A stretch of DNA of 64,000 nt from Sycon ciliatum (lineage: Eukaryota; Porifera; Calcarea; Leucosolenida; Sycettidae), in the NCBI RefSeq assembly GCF_964019385.1, contig NC_088644.1, forward strand, positions 38,562,149 to 38,626,148, in the 5' to 3' direction. The notes under the pieces were generated by a model. That model saw only the letters and a program-made list of their open reading frames with translations, was not told the DNA's origin and did not search any database. Positions 39,474-51,245 of this stretch are shown in pieces (the stretch's first letter is position 1; every line of letters starts with the position of its first letter). Both the position numbers and the translations under genes were made by a program.

Positions 39474-39530
39474 ATGGTACCAAACAGTAATGCTAGCTAG
39501 CTGTGGTCCAGCACCGATATGAGCACAGTA

Positions 39531-40204
39531 GGGAGGTTCTGCTCTACGTTTTGGGAACGCGACGCAAAGAATCACGCGAACTTTCTTCGCGTTCCCGTAA
39601 CGTAAAGAAATGCTGTTCTGCTCTACGTGCCACCAAGAGTACATAACCCCCCAGAGTGTGCAACTCCACTATGGGTGCTGTCCCGACAGAATTTCAAGTT
39701 GACGTCATTTTGATGATGCAATGCGCACTGTACACGGATTATCAGACGAATCCGGAACCTGTGGTTGACCGAAGCTGATCGATCCTGTACAAATTATTGC
39801 AAAGAATAACGTGTGATGCGTTGACACCCGTTCACATGTTGTAAATCACTGGTGCAAGGAGCATTGCGTCATAAATAATGACGTCAACTTGAAATTCTGT
39901 CGGGACAGCAGGGTATGTGGGAGTTGCACACTCTGGGGGGTTATGTACTCTTGGTGCCACCTAGAGAAGTCACGTGGAATGTGTACTGGGAATTTCCCCT
40001 TCCATATTTGGCAGTTTTCTGCATGCAGTTGATCGATACCCAGCAGATCCGTACACATTTTCTCTGCGTGTGCCACAACGTAGAGAACCCCATCTCCGCG
40101 TAGAAATCTGGAGCCAAAACACGCGAAGCCGTAGACTCTAACCCAGACACCTGCTCTCTACGTGATTTCTCTACGTTTCACGTACATGTATAGCAGAACC
40201 TCCC
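39531..40204. mobile_element. GGGAGGTTCTGCTCTACG MITE carrying a nested element
   Basis: Inverted ends GGGAGGTTCTGC and GCAGAACCTCCC with TA outside. It belongs with 23153-23585 and is interrupted by 39635-39953. Confidence 0.82.
39635..39953. mobile_element. CAAGAGTAC-family MITE nested in another MITE, target GTGCCAC
   Basis: 319 bp between GTGCCAC copies at 39628-39634 and 39954-39960. Inverted ends CAAGAGTACATAACCCCCCA plus inner CTGTCCCGACAGAATTTCAA. Confidence 0.93.
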
Positions 40205-40496
40205 TAGTGTGGAAACTCTCGCAGAAACTAATTACTTTCGGTCCCGGAACTCTATCTTCGGCCAGCAACTCACTTACTTTACGAAACAAAAAATAATGAT
40301 TATGTGAGCCAGCATGCATGGAACGGTGGAGGTGCGCACACGCACACATTCTAGACCTTACCCGGTTACCGTCCACAATGTTACAAAAAAACATTCTTCA
40401 TCGAAGCAAGAGTCCATGTCTTTGTCGAAGAGTGACGCTGGACTTTCACCGGACATTGACCATTGTGTAAGACCAGCTAACTAGCAGCCAACGCTG

Positions 40497-41111
40497 ATGG
40501 CTGACTCGCCGCGATGCCGTTCTTGGGATTGGGAGGAAGCTGGGCTTTCTCCAGATGAGCTTTTGGCGGAGTCCTCTGATGATAGTGACGTCGTCGAGTT
40601 GGAAACTGCAGATCCTGCCGCGATAGCGAGGAAGCGGTCTTTTCAGAAAACTGCTATTACCAAGTCTGAAAATGTTTCCAAAAGGACGCGAGCAGCTCAT
40701 GGACAGAGCACTGAAGAGGCCATCAGTGCCGAAACACGGGTGCGGGAGTTCCCAGACGAGCCGCTCAAAAGCGACTGTGGCAAGTTAGTGTGCCTGGCTT
40801 GCCATACAACATTGTCAGGGAAGAAGAGTATAATCATGTCCCATATTGCTACCGCGAGACACAAACAAGGAAAGTCCCGTTTGGAGAGGGAAACTCAGAG
40901 GCAGAAGCTGGTCAAGGATTCCTTCTTGGCGTATCAGAAACGACTTGGGAAGGCTCTAGCTGGCACCGGTCTTACTGAGGCCGATAGTTCAGCCGAGTCT
41001 CTGCGGCGGATCCAGATTGTGCGTTCCATGTTGCAAGCAGGAATCCCACTCGCAACACTAACAGTTCTACTGCCTTGCAGGCCAGGTAACATACATTCTA
41101 TCCGTGCATAA
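40497..41111 (+). CDS. CGGBP1-like zinc-finger protein, hAT-derived family
   Basis: The start is the ATG at 40497. The N-terminus is acidic and Ser-rich, then a basic patch (KRTRAAHG). A BED/CGGBP1-type finger follows: C99-x2-C102 and H116-x5-H122 in LVCLACHTTLSG and SHIATARHK. A helical segment IVRSMLQAGIPLATL resembles the CGGBP1 region after its finger. CGGBP1 is a DNA-binding protein domesticated from a hAT transposase. The frame stays open to 41111, but a donor-like CCAG/GTAACA at 41085 suggests that the real exon may end there. No transposase catalytic region follows. It is either a host gene or the 5' part of a decayed element; the open 204-codon frame favours recent function. Confidence 0.6.
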   Translation: MADSPRCRSWDWEEAGLSPDELLAESSDDSDVVELETADPAAIARKRSFQKTAITKSENVSKRTRAAHGQSTEEAISAETRVREFPDEPLKSDCGKLVCLACHTTLSGKKSIIMSHIATARHKQGKSRLERETQRQKLVKDSFLAYQKRLGKALAGTGLTEADSSAESLRRIQIVRSMLQAGIPLATLTVLLPCRPGNIHSIRA

Positions 41112-41401
41112 ATTGCATTGATGACTTTTATCTCCTCTTTGTGCTGCCTCAATATGACTGTAAGTGTTTGTACCTAGCGTGCATGTTTACCTGATATTGT
41201 ATTATGTGTTTATCATAGCATGGGTGCATTATAGCGTTTTTCTTAGCCCAATACCGCAAGGTTCAGGTGTTTATATTCCATCCGGCGGAGCATTATCAGC
41301 ATTATTTGGAGCATTATATGGCCTTTTGTGGAGCATTACTGAGAGCATTATATCCCATATTACCAAGCATTATCCGCCAACACCTAATCCTTACATACGT
41401 T

Positions 41402-41830
41402 GACCTTGAAGGTTTGGAGGCGTCTTGAATGAGGTTCGTGAAGCAGGAGGTCCGCAGGCAGGTTGTTCCAGGGTGTGATGGCGAAGAAGGGGAAGGATCG
41501 CAGGAGGTAGTCAGGGGCTGTGCGAGGGGGTGTCCACTTCAGCTGGAAGGCATGGTGCGTCTGACGTTTTTGCCGTGTGCACATGCTAGCTACGGCAGGG
41601 GGCTTGGTTGGTGGCAGCATGGCCTTTACCTGGGGAGGCCCTGGAATGTAGTGCAGCTTGAACAAGTATGACAGGGCTGCCACCATCCGACGAAGCTGAA
41701 GACTTTGGAGGATGGTTCCAGGTTCCAGGTCCCAGGAAATGCAGGGCACGTTGCTGAACCTTGTCCAGCTGGGCCATGTTAGTTGCGGCCACAGCTTTGC
41801 GAGCGCACACCACGCCAGCAGGCGACAACT
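41402..41830 (-). pseudogene. 3' end of a non-LTR retrotransposon reverse transcriptase ORF
   Basis: The minus frames contain LDKVQQRALHFLG, then (after a frameshift near 41700) LRRMVAALSYLFKLHY, LLRSFPFFAITPWNNLPAD and LQTFKVNV. This is the usual C-terminal pattern of CR1/Jockey-type LINE reverse transcriptases (host names RR..L..FK.H, R.WN.LP, FK). The element is 5' truncated and frameshifted. Confidence 0.75.
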
Positions 41831-42859
41831 TTCACACCAAGGTTCAACTCGAGTTCAACTCGAGTGACAGGACTGCACCCAAAAAAGGTCAAACAGGCTA
41901 GTAAGTTGTACCCTGCAGGCACGGTGACCAGGTGACTGGTGTACGCAGGAGCACGTGACCGCTTCTTCAATCATGTTCGATTGGGAATAAAGGAGGAACG
42001 CTGCATCGCAGCCTTTTCGGACCAAAACCAATCGACTCAGCGTCCAAAATACTACAACATATGGGCCAATCGCGGTCATCCATGCTTTTATAAGAACGAA
42101 ATGGCGCTTTTAGTGACATTTTGCATACAAATCCCCATCTAGTAGGGCGCAGTCACCCAGTTTCGGTGGAAGTGCGCGAGTTCGATTGGGATTCAAGTAG
42201 GAAGGGAGCGTCTCAGCTTCCTCGGACCACGACCATTCGACTCAGCACCCCGAAGACTACAACTGGTGAAATTTTAATTTTTGCCTTAACTTCCCCTCAT
42301 GCGCGCTCGAACACTTCCTCAACTCCCGCGTCCACCTACGGCAAGCACGAACAGCAGAAGAGAAGGGCCTACGAAGAACGCGTCAGGGAGGTGGAGCATG
42401 CTTCCTTTCTCCCACTGGTATTCAGTGCATCTGGTGGGTGCGGCAAGGTAGCCCACGCTTTCCTGAAGCGTCTTGGCCATATGGCCTCGTAGAAGCGGCA
42501 TGAACCCTACTCCTCCGTCATATCCTGGATCCGCTCCCTTGTCTCCTTTGCTTTGGTTAGATCATGCAACATGAGCCTCCGTGGTCACCGTGTTTCTCCC
42601 TACTGCAGTCGTGTGGATGCTGCCAGTCCTGTTGTGCTGGCAGTCAACAACTGTCAGTTGCGTGACTGAGACTCTTTGCAGAGTAGCCGTGTCTAGCATT
42701 TACATTCCACACTTTTGTTATCCGATGATCTTGTTTTGTTTGCTATGATTCCGTGATTTTCTGTCGGTTGCTTTTCTGCTGTGTTTATTACCATGCGTGG
42801 GCCATCCCCTGATTTCATAGGTGCCAAACAAAAAAACAAAAAAACAGTCTACATAGTTA

Positions 42860-43163
42860 AAAAGAGGACCAAAAGAGGACCAAAAGTTTACAAATTATCT
42901 GTTTTGTCCAACACTAACGGTTATAAGCAGAATACTGTTGAGTCACAAATGTGCAACAGTTAGCACAAAACTGTCTGATGAGATCATGACATTCAACGAC
43001 CTGATGCTTAGTTGCATCACGTCTAGAATGCGCAAACCAGCAGCCTTCCAACTTACTTGGAAGGTTCTAAGTTATGAAGTAACGTAAGAAAGGGGAAGTA
43101 TTCTGCTTATAACCGTTAGTGTTGGACAAAACAGATAACTTGTAAACTTTTGGTCCTCTTTTT
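42860..43163. mobile_element. MITE, AAAAGAGGACCAAAAGT termini
   Basis: The inverted arms of about 70 bp include CTGTTTTGTCCAACACTAAC. The interior (GTTAGCACAAAACTG, CCAGCAGCCTTCCAACTT) matches the families at 22590 and 43395. Confidence 0.85.
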
Positions 43164-43394
43164 AATTTTAATCCTCGGCTCTCCATCCGAGTTTAGTCTA
43201 CATAGAGTAGTTAGTTGAACTCGGATGGTGAGCCAATATTTATTTTATTTTATTTATTTGTAAGAAAGGGTTTGCTCCCCACACCGGAGCTCGCGCTATT
43301 CCGCGCTATTTATTTATTAATTTTATTCAACATCTTATGGCTTCCAATGGCAGCCAAAACGGGAAGATGTGGGTGATAGCCAACCAATATAATT

Positions 43395-43690
43395 ATGATG
43401 AAGAAAGGAAAAGGACAACATGTTACGAGTAATGACAAACTGTCCACCACGTAACCAGATCTTATACAGTCAGCGAGTGCGCCAAAATGGCACAAAACTG
43501 ACCAGGAGTACCGAGACATTCGGCGACCTGACACCTAGCTCCAACACTTCTCCAAGGCGCAAACCAACAACCTTCCAACTTGGAAGGCTCAGGTTCGGAA
43601 AGGTCCAAGAGGGGAAGGAAAGCGCAACGAAGAAGAGCATGAGCTACGCGCCACGGCAACAAAGAATGCCGAAAGTTACTGGATGATGAC
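43395..43690. mobile_element. Degraded relative of the 22590/42860 MITEs
   Basis: GAAAGGAAAAGGACAACATG, CAGTCAGCGAGTGCG, GGCACAAAACTGACC and CGACCTGACACCTAG match internal parts of 22590-22794. The right end is unclear. Confidence 0.55.
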
Positions 43691-43885
43691 GAAACTAGTA
43701 AGAAACTAGTCAAGAGTACAGAGGGGTTATCATGGTTATGTACTAGATCTACCCTTGATTCTAGATCTACTTATGATTGTGTGGACATGGACCATTTGCA
43801 TGATTCATTGATTGTACTTGTTACCTTGTTCGCTTTCGCTATGTCAGTATGTGAATCCACAGTTCCACACTGCTTATGGCTAAGC

Positions 43886-43965
43886 AGTCTGCAGCATGCA
43901 TGCAGTCAGTGCTGCACCGCATCGCTGCAGCATGCAGTCAGTGCTGCACCGCATCGCTGCAGAGC
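43886..43965 (+). repeat. Short tandem duplication, ~32-bp unit
   Basis: CTGCAGCATGCATGCAGTCA...GCACCGCATCG occurs twice in tandem with little change. Confidence 0.85.
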
Positions 43966-43999
43966 GGATTCACACCCACTATACTTATGACCAGATGAC

Positions 44000-45427
44000 T
44001 TGCAAAATCGGAGTGGAACTCGAAGTAGTTGTTCCGAGCTTTCAGTTTGTTTACATTCTCTTTTTTGTTTTTCGACACTTACCGTAGTACCGGTAATTAT
44101 CTCCAAGTTCTGTGAGTGTGGCCGACATGAAGAGCTTTTTCAGCAAGCGAAAATTGGAGATTTGTTTACAGTGCCTTCTTACGAGCGTCGTGATACCGCT
44201 AGTTCAGAGAACTCTGGTTGCGAATCATCGGAATGTTGTCGAGGCTAAACGATGTGTCGGTGTCCGACTTCGTCGACTCTGGTCGTGACTCCGCTTTAGT
44301 CCATCCCAATCCGAGTGTGTGCACTTTCCGAATCTCCGACTCTCACACCGGTCTGGAACGTCGGGGGAGTTGTCGTCATTCGAGGATGGCCTCGCGGCTC
44401 GGAGCTCTTGTAGGAGTAACTATTAGTTAATTGATTATTCGGAACCTGCAGCTCAGCTGACTCAGTCCTGCCCCTGTAGCGCCACCTGAAGCAAGCCGAT
44501 GCTCATCTTCATCAACTGGCTGACGATGTCGCCGTCGGCGCTTGATGATCCGGAAACGGGGAGAACTGCAAGGGCAGAGGCTGGCACACAGGGATCGTGG
44601 GTGAAGTAAGTTAGTTGCCGGTTTTACACCATGACTACACTGAAAGTGGCTTTCCCTTGAAGGCAAAAGCTGCTAATAAAGCGAAGCTGCATTCACAATT
44701 TCACACCTACAACTTTTGTACACTTGACTTTGCTTTGAAGGCTAGAAACCGAGTAAAAAAGTCCCTGACCAAGGCGGAGCGCGAAATTCGAAAGCGCAAT
44801 GTCAAAGGGATTTGAAGAAGAAGGGATTTGCCCACACTGTGTATGCTGATTCCAGGTCATAGGTTTCGTCTTCGTCAGCCTCGCCAACAGGCATTCCCGG
44901 GTAGCTGTTTTCTTCGTGTACGTTTCGTACAGGCCTTTGGCTTTGGTTCGCAAGTTGGAACATGCATGTGTATGAAGGACGTCAAATACATCTATACTTG
45001 GTTTTGCCCAAATCATCCAGTATCCACACAAGTGCTGCCCAAGCTACACCACTGCTGCTCCTTTGGATTTCCAACTGCAAGGTGGAGAGTTCACTGTTGG
45101 GTAATCAAATCATGCAGTTCCCGTGGTTTCTAACCAAATAGACAGACGGAGCCGACACTCGTACTTCAAAGTGGGTGGTTACTTCAATGATTATGGTCAG
45201 TCATGGGATGAGTCCTTCCGAAAGCCGAAAGGAGGTTGAGAAGTGGATGGCACATCATCGGGATATGTACATGATCGGCACGTGCCGGTGCTACTTCCGT
45301 ATTGTCCGATCGTTGGGCGTGGAAGTTGGAAAATGGAAACCCTCGCACACTCGCTGTGAAGCTTTGTAAGTACATGTAGTGCACAGTCATATCGTCCAAC
45401 GACGGAAATTGGCACAGGTACAAATTA
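44000..45427. other. Anonymous region, no supported gene
   Basis: Short frames only. None shows a recognised domain, and no joined exon model could be built. Confidence 0.35.
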
Positions 45428-45431
45428 TTAA

Positions 45432-46056
45432 CCCTTTGTGTACGGACTGTACAACTTTCGATCCCCTGGGATCGAAACTTTTCAAAATTTCAATCGATCG
45501 TAACTCAATCATTCCTGGGTTATATCCGAAAACTAAAATATGTAGGTCAAAGAAAAAACTCCCAGCTGTCCATTGAAACAATCGCTGAAGCGCTCCGATG
45601 TGTGGTTCCAGAGTTACGAAGCTCGAAAGTCGAATCCCGGCAAATGTCGCTCAATAGCCGCTCGCGCAAATTTGAATGAGGGATTTCCCCATCATTCTGA
45701 GCATGCAGTGACGTAGAAACACGTTCAAAAATGGTAAACGGACTCATGGCAGTTTGTGAATTTTTTCGAAGTAACAGTTAGTTGTTACGAGCAAGGAGAG
45801 CGAAATGGCTGATGCAAGACGACTTCTGTCGGAATATTGGCGTTGCAGCTAAGACGCTGGGCTGTAGCGCTGGCATTTTGACCTTCGTGGTGGCAAGCGT
45901 GGGCTCAATGTGTTCCTCTTGCGACGAGCTTTCCATGAAGCCCAACGTTGAAAAAATCGTCAAAAGGAGACTAAAGTTATGACCCGGATAATTATAGAAT
46001 TTGGGGTGAGTCGAGATCAAATTCAGTTTGTGTAAAACTTTTCAGTACATAAAGGG
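45432..46056. mobile_element. piggyBac-like MITE, CCCTTTGTGTAC termini, TTAA target
   Basis: Ends CCCTTTGTGTACGGACTGT and the inverted CAGTACATAAAGGG are flanked by TTAA on both sides (45428-45431, 46057-46060). 625 bp, related to 36014-36628. Confidence 0.85.
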
Positions 46057-46145
46057 TTAATACCCTTACTAAAAGTTTAAAAGTTTGGCACGCATAATTT
46101 ATTTTTCTGGATTTTTCGTACCACCTACATGTATAGTGCTGTCCA

Positions 46146-46275
46146 CTGAAATCCGACCCCTGAGCGGTGGCCGGTGGGTGCGTTCACATTCTAGCGGTCT
46201 CCGTTTCGTAGTTTTACAATCCCGTGTTGGGTCTTTGCGACGTGAGCAAAGACCCGCTCAGGGGTCGGATTTCAG
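46146..46275. repeat. Hairpin element, CTGAAATCCGACCCCTGAGC ends
   Basis: 24-bp inverted ends. A second inverted repeat (GGGTCTTTGCGACGTGAGCA ... AAAGACCC) nests at its right side. Confidence 0.85.
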
Positions 46276-46376
46276 TTGCCAGCATTGTATGTCAGATTGT
46301 TCTAGGGGAACTCGTGCAAGTGCGTTTATTTACGTACAAAACAGGCACAAAGGAGGTTTGCAAGAGTATGTTGCAA

Positions 46377-46745
46377 TCGTAGATTCCGCTAGGACCCGCA
46401 GGGTCCGACGTGGAATCGGGGTTACACGAGGAGTGAAGGCGAAGAATGTGACAGTGTGTTTGGCCTCAAATCGCTCTAGTTTTCCATAAATTTCCAGCGG
46501 TTTAAAGATAAAAAATGCAAATGCACGCCTTGATTGCACCTAGCACCTCTTGCTTTCTTTGGCCTTTTCTGAGCGACCAAAATGATAGTGCAATCAAGAG
46601 TAGTGACAGTGAGGGGTGGGCGACACCAGCACAATGGGCGGGAACACACTGTCACATTCTTCGCCTTCACTCCTCGTGTAACCCCGATTCCACGTCGGAC
46701 CCTGCGGGTCCTAGCGGAATCTACGATTACACTTCGGAGCTTCGG
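46377..46745. repeat. Inverted repeat pair around CTAGGACCCGCAGGGTCCGA
   Basis: 46377-46455 is repeated inverted at about 46655-46735 (GTGAAGGCGAAGAATGTGAC against GTCACATTCTTCGCCTTCAC). Part of the interior (46455-46580) recurs inverted at about 51660-51790, marking a dispersed element. Confidence 0.8.
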
Positions 46746-49700
46746 CTTCGAATGTGACAGTGTGACTTTTAAAGTGATCCACCACCTCAACCAAGGCAAG
46801 GGCGTAGCCAAGCATTATGCGCGAAGGAGAAGTGCGCATGTGGAGCGAAGGAACAGGCATCTCGCAGAGTGCCTGATATACAGTAAAAATGTCTCTATGT
46901 ATCGAGGATACACCATATGTACAGGTGCCCTTCAAGTCGGAGACATGAAGGGAGAAAAGGGTGACAGTCTATTATTAAAAACGACTAGCACCGGACACAG
47001 ATAATAATACTGCGACACCATGGCGAGGCTGTGTCAAAATATGGAATGTCACAGTACTCCTCGAGCCAGGAATGTGGACAAAGAAGTTTGTCCCTTGCAA
47101 ACCAGGGAACCAGGAAGGTCTTAGATCTGGAACCCTAGACATTCGTCTTGCTGACGGAGGCAAGGGCGAACACAACACGTACCTTCGGGAGTTGATGGCA
47201 GTGGAATACGGACAGACTGCGAAGCTCCGAGGTGAACGGGGAGCCTGAGTCAAAACCATCTACATGGGAACGTGCCGCGTCAGACGTTTCCGAGGCAATT
47301 GGGATTGGGTCCTCAAGCCTGCAGAACCTCCAGAACATTGATGACACTCCGTGTGCTGGCAGGCCAGCAGTAATAGACATCGGGCATCAAATGGGTGGTC
47401 GCTACATCAGCCTGACCAATACTCCAAGAGGCCCTGAACACGTAGCTGGAGTGTCGACGAGAGAGGAGAAAGATGCATTGGTAATTGGTCTATACTGCCT
47501 CCCTACATCGCACTGGGTGGCTTAGGAGTTGGTCCGACTGCGATGAACTCCAGACCGGACCCACCAAGAGCACTTGCTATCTGTGGTGAATAGCACTAAC
47601 CATCAGGATGAGGGAGAATGGAGGGTGCAGAAGTGCATTCTCCCACTGGTCTGGTCTGCCGGAAGGACCAAGGAAGCCTGGCCCTCGGCCTCAGGATCTG
47701 AGCGCTAACTCACATACTGATCCAGTTAGCGGGTATGGCTGTCCACAAATAGGGCAAGTGGGCTGTACCAATGATGTAACTTTGTAAGGACCTACCTGTC
47801 CAACAGGCAGTTGCCGCTGTCTGCAGACCGTGACGGTCGTTTGGATCGTGGACGATGTCCCGAACATTGACGGCGACTAGGTGGAGCCAACGGGGTCGCG
47901 CCAATAGTAATAGTTATGTACTCTTGGTAGCGCTAACAGACAGATAGTTATCCAATGTTTCTTTCCTTGGATACGTAAGCAACAGCCATCACATGATCAA
48001 TCTCGACATGCAAAGGTACTCCCGTTATGCCATGCCCTGGGGCTTGCAGACCAAGGCACTCCGCCCACAAGCAGTAGATGAATGGAGTTTAACTCCTGCA
48101 GAGTCATGTGGTTATGGGTGGCTGCTGTGCATGGGTCCTGAACTGACGGGCTCTCGTAGCGCAGCGATGGCACCTGTGAGGTGACTGGCTGGCCATCCCC
48201 GACTGAAAAGTGACAGACCCAGTAATGGAGACTTGTCAATTGAATCACCAGACCATATATCGAGGTTGCACAGCCCGGGCTGTGGAGCTTTATCCTGCAA
48301 GCACTATATTCTGTAATGAATTGATCGACTGTGAAGCTGGGCTAGCGGGAACGCCTTCCTCAATTCCGGACGCTTCACGTTCAGGCGCCTCAAGTGGCTT
48401 GGTGATGGTAGAGATGGTGAGCCTCATACATTCCAGGGACTGCACCAGCTACAAGCCGGACTTGTGCAGGTTCACTTGGAGCTCGAGATGCTCCAGGAGG
48501 CGGATCGTTGCTTGCACTATGGTGTGCCGCAACCAGACCGCACACAATAATGAGGCAGGTGGTAATGCACATCACTACCTTCACCGCCCATGTCCGGAAA
48601 ATGCAGACGATCGATGCAGACACTTGGTGTATGTGCGGAGTGAATAACACATGCCGAACGGTAGACATGTGTACCGCCAGCCACTTCCGGATGGATGCCG
48701 GTCGAGTGACACATGTCCTGCATGGCCAAATAGCACATTGGCTCCATGAGGCTGGCAACATCGCCAGTGGCCGTACCGGGTCTCCAGCTTGCAGGGACCT
48801 GTGGTGATATAATCGTCATATTCGGGTGCGCAGCGATGGTAGAGATGACGCAGGATGCGGAGCCAATGGCTGCTTGGATGGTCATTTGAACTGGACATAA
48901 TTTATATCCGTAGATCTCAGGTATATGTATGGCTTACTCAGCTATTGCACAACATGGTCATGGACCTTGGGAGTGCACAGGACGTCTACGGCAAGACAAG
49001 GGTGAATGTACATGTAGGTCATCAAGTTCTTCCTCGACAGTGAGAACACAAAGATATCACATATTCACTGATTTCCTTCTGCGCTAGGAAAGCAGTTTTC
49101 TATACAATATACATAACTGTATATTTGTTTACAAAGAGGCGTCTTTTCGAGGGTAGAGGGCTCAACACGATGCGGAGCACTATGATGATTTCATTGAGTA
49201 AGGAACTCAGAGTTGCAACAAACTCTAAGACCTCCTTGTGCCTGTTGTGTATATACCTGTTCTGTATATATTTTATACTTGAAGTACATTTATGCAAATG
49301 TACTCGTATGCGTACCAAGTAAGGCACACCGTGAAAGGCCACCGACAGCCGAGCAGGCTGGTAGTGTGGACCATTGGCTGCACCATTACGGGATTGGCAC
49401 GACATGCATCCAGCTGCTTCAGCTCGTCTGCCAAGCCCTTGTTGGTAACGAAAGCCTGGTACATGGTGGGTCGGGCACAAGGCACACGTGCATGCAGTAC
49501 CGGCGTATCCGCCATATCAGTACTAAACAGTACGAGACTGATCTGGTTGCTAGCTATGGTTGCTAGCTATAATAAAAGTAGATTCCTTCTGGGTGCGTAG
49601 ATATTCCAGGATACGTACGATGAAATGCTATCCACAGTAGTAAATTACAGATATGGTTACTTGGACCTGCCGTTGTACGGAAAGGGCCGCGCTGATATGC

Positions 49701-50384
49701 ACATATCATATGGGCAATGAATTGATCCCAGTTATGGATGCGGCAGTAATCGTGCAAGGCCTTGGCTGGCCAGACCAAGAAGGGGGGTGGTCCCTCGCGG
49801 TGCCCGAGGTGGGCACTAACTTGAGTAGTGGAAGGCAGTATACCACAAGTCATAGCGTACACAAAGGCAAGTGTACATGACATTGCACTCTTGGCACTAC
49901 GCTCAGCAGATAGCTGGAGCGCCCGTGTCCGTACGTGCTCCAGCCACCGAAGGTCAGACTGAGGTATGGCAACAGTAAAAGTGTTATATGCTTCACCACT
50001 TCGAGGTTGCTATCACAAAAGGTGCTTGAGCAATAGTGTGGCAGTACATTGTTGGCACTGCACAAATGGCAACCATTTGATGTTTATTTTTCATTGCTCA
50101 CAGAGGTGCATCAGCCACCTCTGACATCGTGATCATGCTTCCAGAACCATGTATCTACATACAGGTAAACCTGCCTTAACCGGACGCCCGTGGTGCAGCG
50201 GAAACTGGTCTGATATGACATTATTCCGCTTGACACAGGAATGCACGTTCGATCCACAGCCCTTTGGTGCAGGAACATTTCCCGGTCAATACGGGATTCT
50301 GCTTGGTATAGGAGCAAGCAAACACAGGTAGAACTGTACTTACGAAACAACAATATGAGCATGGCAGAACGGCATTAAGTTATG
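46746..50384. other. Anonymous region, no supported gene
   Basis: It contains many overlapping short frames on both strands without recognisable domains, and a lone CAAGAGTAC-type right end at 47922-47932. Base composition is somewhat GC-richer than the flanks. Possibly an old element, not identified. Confidence 0.35.
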
Positions 50385-50449
50385 GGCGTGACTCTGGGCA
50401 TGAAACAAAGCACTCGCCGGTGCTTGCAAAGCCACGAGACCATCGTTCA

Positions 50450-51245
50450 TCACCAATGGACTAATGGTTAGAGTGTGGCAAGGCCCCCGACAGGGCCTGC
50501 CCACTGGCGTGACGGAAGCCACCATATCTACAATGACCGCACAGTCCACCGACATGGGTGGATGCGAGTTAGGCACAGACATTGGAAAGGCACTCCTGCT
50601 TTTCATGAAATTGCCCTGACCACACCAGGAAGGCACGACTCAGGGCAAGAAACAAAGCACTCGCTGGTGCTTGCAAATCCACGAGTCCATCGTCCATGGA
50701 TAGTGGATGGATGGATAGAGTGGTTAGAGTGCGGCAAGGCACGTGACAGGGCCTGCCCACTGTAGAGACCATCATCCATCGACAGTGGACGGATGGTTAG
50801 AGTGTAGCAAGGCACGCGGCAGGGCCTGCCCACTGGTTCGACCATCGTCCATCCGCAGTGGATGGATGGTTAGAGTGGCTAGAGTGTGGCAAGGCACGCG
50901 ACAGGGCCTGCTCACTGTAGACTATCGTCCATGGACGGTTGACGTATGGTTAGAGTGCGGCAAGGCACACGACAGGGCCTGCCCAGTGGTGTGACCATCG
51001 TCCATCGACAGTGGATGGATGGCTAGAGTGTGGCAAGGCACGCGACAGGGCCTTCCCACTGGTGAGACCGTCGTCCATCGACAGTGGACGGATGGTCTGA
51101 GTGTGGCAAGACACGCGACAGGGCCTGCCCACTGCCGTGACAGAAGCCGCCGCATATCCGCGTCGTCCATCGGTGGGGTTGGATACCAGTTACTTGTAGG
51201 TACAGAGGTTGGCAAAGCACTCGTCAGGGCCTGCCCAATGACGTG
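50450..51245 (+). repeat. Minisatellite, ~76-bp unit, about 8-10 copies
   Basis: The unit contains GGTTAGAGTGTGGCAAGGCA, CGACAGGGCCTGCCCACTG and ACCATCGTCCATCGACAGTG. Copies differ by substitutions and small indels. Both ends fade into looser copies (50385-50450, 51290-51420, with GCACTCGTCGGTGCTTGCAA). Minus frames with ...GRPCRVPCHTL... are repeat artefacts. Confidence 0.9.
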
